From Planktophila grossartii (GTDB lineage: Bacteria; Actinomycetota; Actinomycetes; Nanopelagicales; Nanopelagicaceae), in assembly GCA_965234365.1 (NCBI GenBank), contig OZ248345.1, forward strand, positions 248,001 through 312,000: a stretch of 64,000 nt of DNA, read 5' to 3'. This document shows positions 49,686-55,898 of this stretch, piece by piece. The notes under the pieces were generated by a model. That model saw only the letters and a list, made by a program, of their open reading frames with translations, did not search any database and was not told the DNA's origin. Both the position numbers and the translations under genes were made by a program. The first letter of the stretch is position 1. Each line of letters starts with the position of its first letter.

Positions 49686-50879
49686 ATGAAGTATTCAACT
49701 AGGTGGCTAAATAAGAATGTAAAAATCTCAGTAATAACATCTCTTGCAGCTGTAGCAATAGCATTTGCGGGTCTTAGCATATTTAGTTCAGATGAGACGG
49801 CTTCTGATCTAGGGGCGCCTGGAGTTCAAGTAGCTAACTTTCTAGAGGGGTCACTTACAAAGGCGATCACAACCGAGGACTGCACCCTTTCAGATGGCAC
49901 GGAGACGACCTGCTATCGAATTGAAGTTACAGGTTCACCTGTAGATACGAAGATTGGGCCATTTTGTCCCGAGTCGACTTCTTCAACCGCTGAAGTTTCA
50001 GGCATCTGGCTCGATGGCGAAAAAATGTATAACGCTGATGGCCAATTCATCATGGATTTATCAACGATTTACAAAGATGTTAAGTGGAAACTTTACGATG
50101 ATTCAGGCAAAGTAAAAGTCACAGATACAAAAGAGGCATTTCAGGGAGCCGCTAGACCTGATGTCCAAGAGGCATATAAGTACCACTGTGTAGAAGGAAC
50201 ATGGGAGTGGACCGAAACTACAAAGCCGGTACCAACCTCAATTCTTGTTCCTGTAAAACCAGTTCTTGCAAGTGAGACTTCTTCTCCCCGCGGAAATTTG
50301 GGAGTCACAATAAATGGTTTAGTAATTTCTGCATCCGCGCCAGTCGATGCAATTCTTGGCGCATACACAATCGCTGCTTTTGATGATTGTGGAGGACACT
50401 TCAATCCGACTGCTGGATACCACTTACACGCATATACCGGGTGTGAGGGAATTGAATATGAATCACATATCGATAATCCGAATGCAGAGACAAAAATGAT
50501 TGGTTATGCGATGGATGGCGTTGCCGTTTTTGCACCTCTGAGTTCTAAGAGCACAATCAAACTTGATGAATGCAATGGTCGAACAACAGCGAAAGATGGT
50601 TATCACTACTACGCCCAATCCGCAGAGAAGAACTTGGTCGTAAAGTGCGTGAAGGGTCTGACTGCTGTAGATCCGTTAGCGGCTAATGAAGGTCCAGGCG
50701 GTCAAGGCGGTCCAGGCGGTCCAGCGATAGATACTGCTGCTGCGGCTAAGAAATTGGGAATTACTGAGGCTGAGTTGAAGGATGCCTTTGGAAACAAGAT
50801 GCCACCAGACTTTGCAACTGCAGCAAAGAATCTAGGAATGACAGAAGCTGAACTTAAGTCGAAACTTGGTGTGAAATGA
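49686..50879 (+). CDS. YHYH domain protein 1, membrane-anchored
   Basis: The 397-residue protein has one N-terminal membrane or signal helix (ISVITSLAAVAIAFAGLSIF). Two extracytoplasmic parts follow: a first one with several Cys (EDCTLSDGTETTCYRIE, KYHCVEGTWEW), and the YHYH domain (about residues 205-330; FDDCGGHFNPTAGYHLHAYTGC, MIGYAMDGVAVFAP, DECNGRTTAKDGYHYYA). The C-terminus has two copies of an AAKKLGITEAELKDAFG-type helix. GAGGAGA precedes the ATG at 49686. The function of YHYH proteins is not known. It overlaps the next YHYH gene by 4 nt. Confidence 0.85.
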   Translation: MKYSTRWLNKNVKISVITSLAAVAIAFAGLSIFSSDETASDLGAPGVQVANFLEGSLTKAITTEDCTLSDGTETTCYRIEVTGSPVDTKIGPFCPESTSSTAEVSGIWLDGEKMYNADGQFIMDLSTIYKDVKWKLYDDSGKVKVTDTKEAFQGAARPDVQEAYKYHCVEGTWEWTETTKPVPTSILVPVKPVLASETSSPRGNLGVTINGLVISASAPVDAILGAYTIAAFDDCGGHFNPTAGYHLHAYTGCEGIEYESHIDNPNAETKMIGYAMDGVAVFAPLSSKSTIKLDECNGRTTAKDGYHYYAQSAEKNLVVKCVKGLTAVDPLAANEGPGGQGGPGGPAIDTAAAAKKLGITEAELKDAFGNKMPPDFATAAKNLGMTEAELKSKLGVK

Positions 50880-51880
50880 GGAAAAAGTTATTAGTTGGAA
50901 TCACTGCCCTTTTGGTTGTTTTGCTCAATAGCGCTTTGTTTTATGTGGCTCATGCTGCTGGAACTTCTACAGCCGTCTCGACGATTACCGCGGTTAAAGC
51001 CGCCAAATGGAATCCGACAGTGAAGCTAACTTACTCCAGTAAATCCATCATCATGCAGCCAACTGGTATTCCTAACCATGCAAGAGATGCCTACTACGCA
51101 GTTCCTAAAGCTGGAGTTGTTGTGCCAGATGCGACAACTGCCAACATCATTGCCGATCCTACGAAAGCACAGGCGTATAAATTCACTATCTCAACAACAC
51201 CAAAGTATTCCTCCAAAGTAACCAGCACTTCTTTAGGCTCAATTGGAGTCATGATTTCAGGAGCTGTTCTTTACAATCCTTTTGAAGGAGATGGGAAGAC
51301 GGTGGCGATGGCCAATAACTTTACCGTCACAAATTCAGCAGGAATTACGGCATCATTTGTAGATAAATGCGCTGGTCATCCAACCCCCGATATTGGTGCT
51401 TATCATTATCACGGCCTACCTAATTGCGTAACTGCCAAGGTAGACAAGGTTTCAAAGCCTTCTCACATCATTGGTTTTGCTCTAGATGGCTTCCCAATCT
51501 ACGGCGATCGTGACAATAAAGGTAAGCAGATAACAGCAAAGAACTTAGATGAGTGCAATGGTGTATTTAGCGCTACGCCGGAATTTCCAAAAGGTATTTA
51601 TCACTACGTGCTTCTAGGTACAGCAGATGCTCGCTCATCAATTGCTTGCTTCCATGGAGAAGTAGATTCAAGTCAGATTCAAGCGATGCCACAAATGGGT
51701 GGCGGACAAATGCCGATGCCTGATACAGCAGCAGCAGCCAAGAAACTTGGCATAACAGAAGATGCCTTGAAAGCGGCCTTTGGCACAACTATGCCACCTG
51801 ATCTAGCTGCAGCTGCTAAGAAGTTAGGTGTAACAGAAGCCGTACTTCTTGATGCACTAGGCATTCAAGCAAAGCCGTGA
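50876..51880 (+). CDS. YHYH domain protein 2, secreted
   Basis: The 334-residue protein has a signal peptide (LLVGITALLVVLLNSALFYVAHAAG) and a complete YHYH domain. Blocks are DKCAGHPTPDIGAYHYHGLPNC, IIGFALDGFPIYGDRD, NLDECNGVFS and PKGIYHYVLLG. The His-rich and Cys motifs suggest metal or cofactor binding. The C-terminus repeats the same double helix unit as the upstream gene (AAKKLGITEDALKAAFG, AAKKLGVTEAVLLDALG). An ATGA overlap couples its translation to the first YHYH gene. The stop is 5 nt from repeat copy 3. Confidence 0.87.
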   Translation: MRKKLLVGITALLVVLLNSALFYVAHAAGTSTAVSTITAVKAAKWNPTVKLTYSSKSIIMQPTGIPNHARDAYYAVPKAGVVVPDATTANIIADPTKAQAYKFTISTTPKYSSKVTSTSLGSIGVMISGAVLYNPFEGDGKTVAMANNFTVTNSAGITASFVDKCAGHPTPDIGAYHYHGLPNCVTAKVDKVSKPSHIIGFALDGFPIYGDRDNKGKQITAKNLDECNGVFSATPEFPKGIYHYVLLGTADARSSIACFHGEVDSSQIQAMPQMGGGQMPMPDTAAAAKKLGITEDALKAAFGTTMPPDLAAAAKKLGVTEAVLLDALGIQAKP

Positions 51881-51885
51881 ATAAT

Positions 51886-51912
51886 TCCGGCTTATAGGGC
51901 GACTCTTCTTTT
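51886..51912 (+). repeat. rnpB 3'-end direct repeat, copy 3
   Basis: All 27 nt are identical to the last 27 nt of rnpB at 40558-40584, including the T-run. It closes the sugar-utilisation/YHYH module and opens the gyrI-like module. Confidence 0.93.
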
Positions 51913-51943
51913 CATTTAATGAATGTAATCATAGATTCGCCTT

Positions 51944-52417
51944 ATGACCGAGATTCTCAATATTATGCATGGAAAAATTGTTGGAGTTCACACCTCTGTA
52001 TTTACTATTTTCAACCAAGAGAAGTACGACCCAAAGGCAATTCCCACCGCGTGGCAAGAATTCTTTGCAAAGTCTGCTGGAACCGATTTGGGTAAGGCCG
52101 ATTCTTTCTACGGTGCATCTATCCCGAGCATGTCCATGGACGCTCCAATGGATTACTTCGCTGGCGCGTTGGTTGATTCAGATGCTGAAGTCCCTGCGGG
52201 TTTTGAAAGAGTTGAGATACCTGAGGGCGCTTATCTTGCTGTTCCTCACGTAGGACCAATTACAAATATTGCTGCTTCCTATCAAAAGGCATATATGGAG
52301 GCACTCGGAACTTCAGGCAAAGAAATGCGTCCAGCTCCACACCTTGAGATTTATAACCCAGCGCTCAATCCCATGGCTGATGATTACCAAATGATTATCG
52401 GCATACCAATAAATTAG
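51944..52417 (+). CDS. GyrI-like small-molecule-binding protein
   Basis: The 157-residue protein matches the GyrI-like/AraC effector-binding fold, with PTAWQEFFAKSAG, FAGALVDSDAEVPAGFERVEIPEGAYLAVPHVGPI and the C-terminal PHLEIYNPALNPMADDYQMIIGIPI. It has no DNA-binding domain, so it is the stand-alone form. That form can bind drugs or hydrophobic ligands or, in GyrI, protect gyrase. No ribosome site is evident before ATG 51944. It is the only gene in a 536-bp module bounded on both sides by rnpB repeats, ending 4 nt before copy 4. Confidence 0.85.
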   Translation: MTEILNIMHGKIVGVHTSVFTIFNQEKYDPKAIPTAWQEFFAKSAGTDLGKADSFYGASIPSMSMDAPMDYFAGALVDSDAEVPAGFERVEIPEGAYLAVPHVGPITNIAASYQKAYMEALGTSGKEMRPAPHLEIYNPALNPMADDYQMIIGIPIN

Positions 52418-52421
52418 AACC

Positions 52422-52446
52422 TCCGGCTTATAGGGCGACTCTTCTT
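52422..52446 (+). repeat. rnpB 3'-end direct repeat, copy 4
   Basis: 25 nt are identical to the rnpB 3' end (TCCGG + CTTATAGGGCGACTCTTCTT), after which the sequence diverges (CACT instead of TTAC). It closes the gyrI-like module. Confidence 0.92.
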
Positions 52447-52452
52447 CACTTA

Positions 52453-52473
52453 TTGGTTACTGCGAGTAACCAA
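52453..52473 (+). other. Perfect hairpin downstream of repeat copy 4
   Basis: TTGGTTACT-GCG-AGTAACCAA has 9-bp arms and a 3-nt loop, starting 7 nt after the repeat. No protein-coding frame of note lies between it and the terminator at 52516. It could be part of a short RNA, an operator or a recombination site. Confidence 0.5.
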
Positions 52474-52515
52474 GTACTTATGCAATAATTCGAATCCGCT
52501 TGTTTGGTAGTAATC

Positions 52516-52545
52516 GGGACTTGGTTAATCACCAGGTCCCTTTTG
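52516..52545 (+). terminator. Rho-independent terminator
   Basis: GGGACTTGG / CCAGGTCCC (one G-T pair), loop TTAATCA, followed by TTTTGC. No gene ends just upstream, so it either terminates read-through from the gyrI-like gene or ends a short non-coding RNA. Confidence 0.75.
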
Positions 52546-52627
52546 CTTTCTAAGATCGTTTTTATCCACAAGTAGACTCATTTAGAAATTTCGTGATTTG
52601 GCAAAGCCGTAACTTCGCTTCCGTGTT

Positions 52628-52702
52628 GGGGGCGTGTTGTAATTGGTAGCCTGTTCGTTTACCAACCAAGCGGAGCGGGTTCAAATCCCGTCGTCTCCAC
52701 CA
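52628..52702 (+). tRNA. tRNA-like element with encoded CCA, poor D and anticodon stems
   Basis: The 75-nt element has a fully paired acceptor stem (GGGGGCG with CGTCTCC, two G-T pairs), discriminator A and encoded CCA. The T-arm is GCGGG-TTCAAAT-CCCGT and a D-loop-like AATTGGTA is present. The position expected for the anticodon loop reads TTTACCA (TAC, valine), but the flanking GTTCG and ACCAA do not pair, nor do the D-stem positions. It may be a decayed or foreign tRNA or a tRNA-mimic. The remaining spacer up to 52769 holds nothing I recognise. Confidence 0.45.
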
Positions 52703-52769
52703 CAGTCTTAACTGTTATGGCTCGATCTATTGGTAATGGTCAAAAGTGCTGCATCAGATATGCATGGGA

Positions 52770-52800
52770 GGGCCTCGAGAGATCGAGGCCCTTTCCTTTT
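52770..52800 (+). terminator. Strong Rho-independent terminator
   Basis: GGGCCTCGA / TCGAGGCCC is a perfect 9-bp stem with loop GAGA, followed by TTTCCTTTT. It lies downstream of the tRNA-like element. Confidence 0.85.
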
Positions 52801-52805
52801 CTCTC

Positions 52806-52827
52806 AGCTAGTAGGGAGACCCTTCGT
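52806..52827 (+). repeat. Possible degenerate fifth copy of the rnpB 3'-end repeat
   Basis: AGCTAGTAGGGAGACCCTTC followed by GT matches 16 of 22 positions of the rnpB 3' end (GGCTTATAGGGCGACTCTTC + TT), including the core TAGGG-GAC-CTTC. It may be the oldest, decayed boundary of the island. Confidence 0.35.
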
Positions 52828-52860
52828 TATTTTTCCTTCCATGTGATTTAAGATTTCTTA

Positions 52861-53073
52861 ATGGCTGAGAAGAAAGTAATGGGACCGGCTTCGTATTTCC
52901 CTTCAATTGAGAAGAAGTATGGAAAGCCAATTGAGTATTGGATGAAAGAACTTAAGAAGGTTTCAAAGCTTGCTCACATGGAACAAGTAGCTCACCTGAA
53001 AGAAAAGTTTGAAATGGGTCATGGCCACGCAAATGCAATAGTGGCAGTTTTTAGACAGAAGAACGGTCTTTAG
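52861..53073 (+). CDS. DUF4287 domain protein
   Basis: The 70-residue protein corresponds to a stand-alone DUF4287 domain (PASYFPSIEKKYGKPIEYWMKEL..., MEQVAHLKEKFEMGHGHANAIVAVFRQ). Such domains often occur with DUF5655 or near SRPBCC/YdhG-type proteins; the function is unknown. No strong ribosome site precedes the ATG. It is 2 nt ahead of the DUF2200 gene, indicating co-transcription. Confidence 0.85.
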   Translation: MAEKKVMGPASYFPSIEKKYGKPIEYWMKELKKVSKLAHMEQVAHLKEKFEMGHGHANAIVAVFRQKNGL

Positions 53074-53075
53074 AC

Positions 53076-53432
53076 TTGGCAACACGAGAGCAGAAGCTCT
53101 ATGAAATGCCCGTGGCAGACGTTTATGTTCACTACGTAAATAAGGTCCAACGCAAAGATCGAACCGAGGCTGAGCTCATTAAAGTCATGTGCTGGCTAAC
53201 TGGGTTTGATACCAAGACACTTAAGCAGCATCTCAAGAATCAAACCTCTTTCAGAGATTTCTTCAAAGCCGCAAAAATTCACCCCAATGCAAAGCTGATT
53301 ACCGGTTCCATCTGCGGCGTGAAGATTGAAGAGATAGAAGACCCTCTCATGAAGAAGATTCGCTATATGGACAAGCTCGTTGATGAGATTGCTAAAGGAC
53401 GCCCAATGGAGAAGATTCTCCGGGAAGCATAA
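53076..53432 (+). CDS. DUF2200 family protein
   Basis: The 118-residue protein matches DUF2200 along its length (KLYEMPVADVYVHYVNKVQRKDRTEAELIKVMCWLTGFD, FFKAAKIHPNAKLITGSICGVKIEEIEDPLMKKIRYMDKLVDEIAKGRPMEKIL). The start is TTG 53076, as the family N-terminus is needed and no ATG fits. Many free-living bacteria carry one copy, and its role is unknown. It is part of a run of small single-domain proteins. Confidence 0.87.
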   Translation: MATREQKLYEMPVADVYVHYVNKVQRKDRTEAELIKVMCWLTGFDTKTLKQHLKNQTSFRDFFKAAKIHPNAKLITGSICGVKIEEIEDPLMKKIRYMDKLVDEIAKGRPMEKILREA

Positions 53433-53445
53433 GTAGACTTAGGAA

Positions 53446-53778
53446 ATGGCTAAATACATTATTTATTTCAATCAGCAGTGGGTGGGAGATCATCCGGCTG
53501 AATGGTTCGTACCGCGCGGGCCACTCTCTCGCGCTGTCGTCGAAGAGATGAAAGAAGCAGGCGTATTGGTATTCGCGGGTGGTCTAGTAGAAGAGATCGA
53601 CGAAGCATTCGGGTCAGATGAAAATGGAGTAATCAGCGGCCCAATTACATCGGATGGTGAATTCCTTGGTGGAATGACCATCATCGATGTAGCCACTGAT
53701 GAAGATGCAAAGTTCTGGGGTTCGAAAATCGGAGTCGCTTGCGGTTGGCCACAAGAGATTCGTAAATTCAAAGGCTAA
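53446..53778 (+). CDS. YCII-related domain protein
   Basis: The 110-residue protein resembles the YCII/YciI-like ferredoxin-fold family, with AKYIIYFNQQWVGDHPAEWFVPRGPLSRAVVEEMKEAGVLVFAGGL and GGMTIIDVATDEDAKFWGSKIGVACGWPQEIRKF. Family members can be small hydrolases, dehalogenase-like proteins or sigma-factor-linked partners; none of these can be chosen here. It is 13 nt after the DUF2200 gene. Confidence 0.8.
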   Translation: MAKYIIYFNQQWVGDHPAEWFVPRGPLSRAVVEEMKEAGVLVFAGGLVEEIDEAFGSDENGVISGPITSDGEFLGGMTIIDVATDEDAKFWGSKIGVACGWPQEIRKFKG

Positions 53779-53782
53779 TGTG

Positions 53783-54259
53783 ATGGAAAAAGTTCGATCT
53801 GAAATTCTAGAAACAGGTAACCCCAAGATTAAATCTGCTCGCATTATCGTTGATACATCTCCAGCGATAATTTTTGCAATCCTCGCGAATCCAAAGCGCC
53901 ATAAAGATATTGACGGAAGCGCAACAGTTACTGCGAATGTCAGCGGTCCAGATTCATTAGTCCTTGGATCGAAATTTGGCATGAAGATGCGCCTAGGGAT
54001 CACGTATTGGATTCGAAATACAGTGGTGGAGTACAAGCAGGATGAGTTAATTGCTTGGCGACATTTTGGCCGTTGGAGATGGCGATACGAACTCGTGGAT
54101 CTAGGTAATGGCTCAACTCAAGTTACTGAAACCTTTGACGGCTCCTTTGCTCCAGAACTTGCTCAGAGATGGCTCAACTTCCGCAAGGCATACCCCTGGA
54201 CTCAGTTAGCTGTTGCCAAGACTTTGGTGCGCTTGAAATCTATCGCTGAGGAAAGTTAA
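53783..54259 (+). CDS. SRPBCC (START-like) protein
   Basis: The 158-residue protein has the polyketide cyclase/START-like pattern, with SARIIVDTSPAIIFAILANPKRHKDIDGS at the N-terminus, a central ITYWIRNTVVEYKQDELIAWRHFG strand region, and a long C-terminal helix. Such proteins bind hydrophobic ligands. The ATG at 53783, just after the previous stop, is chosen over an upstream start inside the YCII gene because it aligns with the fold. It is in the same small-protein run. Confidence 0.82.
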   Translation: MEKVRSEILETGNPKIKSARIIVDTSPAIIFAILANPKRHKDIDGSATVTANVSGPDSLVLGSKFGMKMRLGITYWIRNTVVEYKQDELIAWRHFGRWRWRYELVDLGNGSTQVTETFDGSFAPELAQRWLNFRKAYPWTQLAVAKTLVRLKSIAEES

Positions 54260-54268
54260 GGTACCAGC

Positions 54269-54592
54269 ATGAAATTTATGATCTCCGTAATTGATGATCA
54301 ATCAAATTCAGGCACAAAAGAAGAGATGGCTGCCGTTGATGCATTTAACGACGGTTTGCGCGATAACAATCAATTTATCTTCGCTTGGGGCTTGCACGCT
54401 CCTGAAACAGCCACAGTGATTGATAATCGAAATGGTGCAAATGTTGAAACAGGCAAGCCGCTATTCGATGCTAAAGAGCATTACAGCGGGCTTTGGATTA
54501 TCGAAGCAGCGGATGCAGAAACAGCTAAGAAATTAGCGTATGAAGCATCAAAGGCATGCAATAGAAAAGTGGAACTTCGCCCGCTTCACTAA
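54269..54592 (+). CDS. YCII-related (DGPF-type) domain protein
   Basis: The 107-residue protein starts MKFMISVIDDQSN and has AVDAFNDGLRDNNQFIFAWGLHAPETATVIDNR and HYSGLWIIEAADAETAKKLAYEASKACNRKVELRPL, the pattern of YCII-related/DGPF proteins often encoded near ECF sigma factors. None is nearby here. It is the second YCII-like protein of this run. Its stop overlaps that of the convergent DinB gene. Confidence 0.8.
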   Translation: MKFMISVIDDQSNSGTKEEMAAVDAFNDGLRDNNQFIFAWGLHAPETATVIDNRNGANVETGKPLFDAKEHYSGLWIIEAADAETAKKLAYEASKACNRKVELRPLH

Positions 54593-55068
54593 TTCTTTGT
54601 TTGGCTAACGAAGGTCCAGACATCGAGTCCATCTAAATCAATGTGGTGGCCATGTTGCTTCATAATTGCCGCAATCTGACCCTTATGTTCAGCTGAATGC
54701 ATCACCGCTTGAGAAAGAATCAGCGAACGAGTCGCGTGAATGATTCCATTCTCGCCTTCAATCTCGAGCTTGTCATCAGGCAGAGAGAGATTTTCTAGCA
54801 AGTGAGCATCCAACTTGGCCATTATTGGAAGGTATTCAAGGGCAATAGATCCCGCGGTAATTGGCTTGAGATCAGTCCATCGAGCACCACTTAGGCAGTA
54901 GCTATACCACTCACCACTTCCTGCGAAGTGAGTAAGTATCTGACCCACCGGCCATTCTCCTTCTGCAGCCTTGAGACCAAATACTTCATCCGGCATATCT
55001 TTAAAGAGTGTGAAGAATTTTTGGTTCGACCATGCAAGATGGCGAAGTGATAGTTCTAGAGTAATCAT
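54589..55068 (-). CDS. DinB/YfiT-like metal-dependent family protein
   Basis: The 159-residue helical-bundle protein has the DinB triad layout, with His in ILTHFAGSGEW and two His in AVMHSAEHKGQIAAIMKQHG. DinB-superfamily members include thiol-dependent enzymes (mycothiol/bacillithiol transferases), so a thiol S-transferase or detoxification role is possible. It begins just downstream of the DUF1761 gene and is likely in one transcript with it. Confidence 0.85.
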   Translation of the reverse strand: MITLELSLRHLAWSNQKFFTLFKDMPDEVFGLKAAEGEWPVGQILTHFAGSGEWYSYCLSGARWTDLKPITAGSIALEYLPIMAKLDAHLLENLSLPDDKLEIEGENGIIHATRSLILSQAVMHSAEHKGQIAAIMKQHGHHIDLDGLDVWTFVSQTKN

Positions 55069-55071
55069 GGT

Positions 55072-55500
55072 TTAGTTGAAGAAAGCGATGATTGCGCCTG
55101 CAACGGTGAGGTTGATTGCATCATTTGCGGTCTCAATGATCCAGACTTTCAGAGATTCTCCGCCGAAGAGTCGGTGTGAAAGGGATGCGAACATTGAAAT
55201 ACCTACACCGAGCGCGAAACCGATACCAGCGCCATCTGAGATCCCGATATCAGTACCTGCATGCTGAAGTGAATTGATAATAAGAGCGAGAGTTAGAGTC
55301 TGAGCAATGATGCCGAGAATTGTTCCGCCAAAGAGCAAGACTGGCTTATTCTGATTTGAATTGAGCTGGCCAGATGCAATTCCGCGCTCTTTCATCCAGA
55401 TTGGATAGAAAGTTTTTGGGCCGAACCAAATGGCTCCGCTCACAAAAGAGAATCCGAATGCAACGATTACGCCAACGATATTGAGTCCTGTAAATGTCAT
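55072..55500 (-). CDS. DUF1761 membrane protein
   Basis: The 142-residue protein has four hydrophobic helices and the DUF1761 signature (GVIVAFGFSFVSGAIWFGPKTFYPIWMKE, near residues 10-40). The function is unknown. The ATG at 55500 is chosen because it opens directly into the first helix. It lies 3 nt upstream of the DinB-like gene. Confidence 0.85.
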   Translation of the reverse strand: MTFTGLNIVGVIVAFGFSFVSGAIWFGPKTFYPIWMKERGIASGQLNSNQNKPVLLFGGTILGIIAQTLTLALIINSLQHAGTDIGISDGAGIGFALGVGISMFASLSHRLFGGESLKVWIIETANDAINLTVAGAIIAFFN

Positions 55501-55525
55501 GCGCAAAAGGGTACAGGTCTAATTG

Positions 55526-55888
55526 CTACTGAGCCATGATTGCATCGTGAACATATTGGGCTAAGCCGTTAACTCGACCGTCGTAGTACTTCTTAAATCG
55601 CGGATCTTGCACATACATAAGCGCAAGGTTCTTCTGCATTTCTACTGAGCAGTCATAGAACCATTTTGAGATCGCTTCTCGATGAGCGACAACGGCTTTT
55701 TGAGCTTCGGGTGCATTAATTGAAATGCTATTTCCAAATGCGTAAACAAAAAGTTCAGTTGCTGCCTCTTGATCTACCTTTGCAGCAGCGAAGTCGGAGT
55801 GGGTGTATTTAGAAGTCCGGGATTTGGATTGAGCGTAGGCCTCGGTATCTCCCCAACGCTCCTGGACCTCGTTTTCGTACTGCTCCAT
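55526..55888 (-). CDS. Stand-alone TipAS-like domain protein
   Basis: The 120-residue protein resembles the antibiotic-recognition domain of TipA (EQYENEVQERWGDTEAYAQSKSRT, EAISKWFYDCSVEMQKNLALMYVQDPRFKKYYDGRVNGLAQYVHDAI). The MerR-type DNA-binding half is missing, as in the short TipAS form made by Streptomyces. It may bind thiopeptides or other hydrophobic compounds. The ATG at 55888 is chosen; longer frames run into the EamA gene. Confidence 0.85.
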   Translation of the reverse strand: MEQYENEVQERWGDTEAYAQSKSRTSKYTHSDFAAAKVDQEAATELFVYAFGNSISINAPEAQKAVVAHREAISKWFYDCSVEMQKNLALMYVQDPRFKKYYDGRVNGLAQYVHDAIMAQ

Positions 55889-55898
55889 GCTTGAAAGG

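Larger units (their letters stand above)
40585..52446 (+). mobile_element. Putative composite genomic island / cassette array attached at the rnpB 3' end
   Basis: The segment between rnpB and the last clear copy of its 3' end is split by direct repeats at 41527, 51886 and 52422 into modules of 969, 10359 and 536 bp (repeat to repeat). The modules hold marR-doxX, a sugar-uptake operon with YHYH genes, and a gyrI-like gene. This fits serial site-specific insertion at the end of an RNA gene, which leaves an intact RNA gene and displaced copies of its end. No integrase, excisionase or replication gene is present, so the elements would need one supplied elsewhere. The extent on the right may reach about 52827 if the weak fifth copy is real. 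Confidence 0.65.

Noticed and set aside
40585..52860. Integrase, transposase or toxin-antitoxin pair within the island
   Set aside because: Every substantial frame is accounted for by metabolic, regulatory or YHYH/GyrI-like proteins; no recombinase motif (R-H-R-Y or DDE) was seen.
53699..53782. Upstream extension of the SRPBCC frame inside the YCII gene
   Set aside because: The START-like fold begins after ATG 53783 and the extension overlaps a recognised gene.
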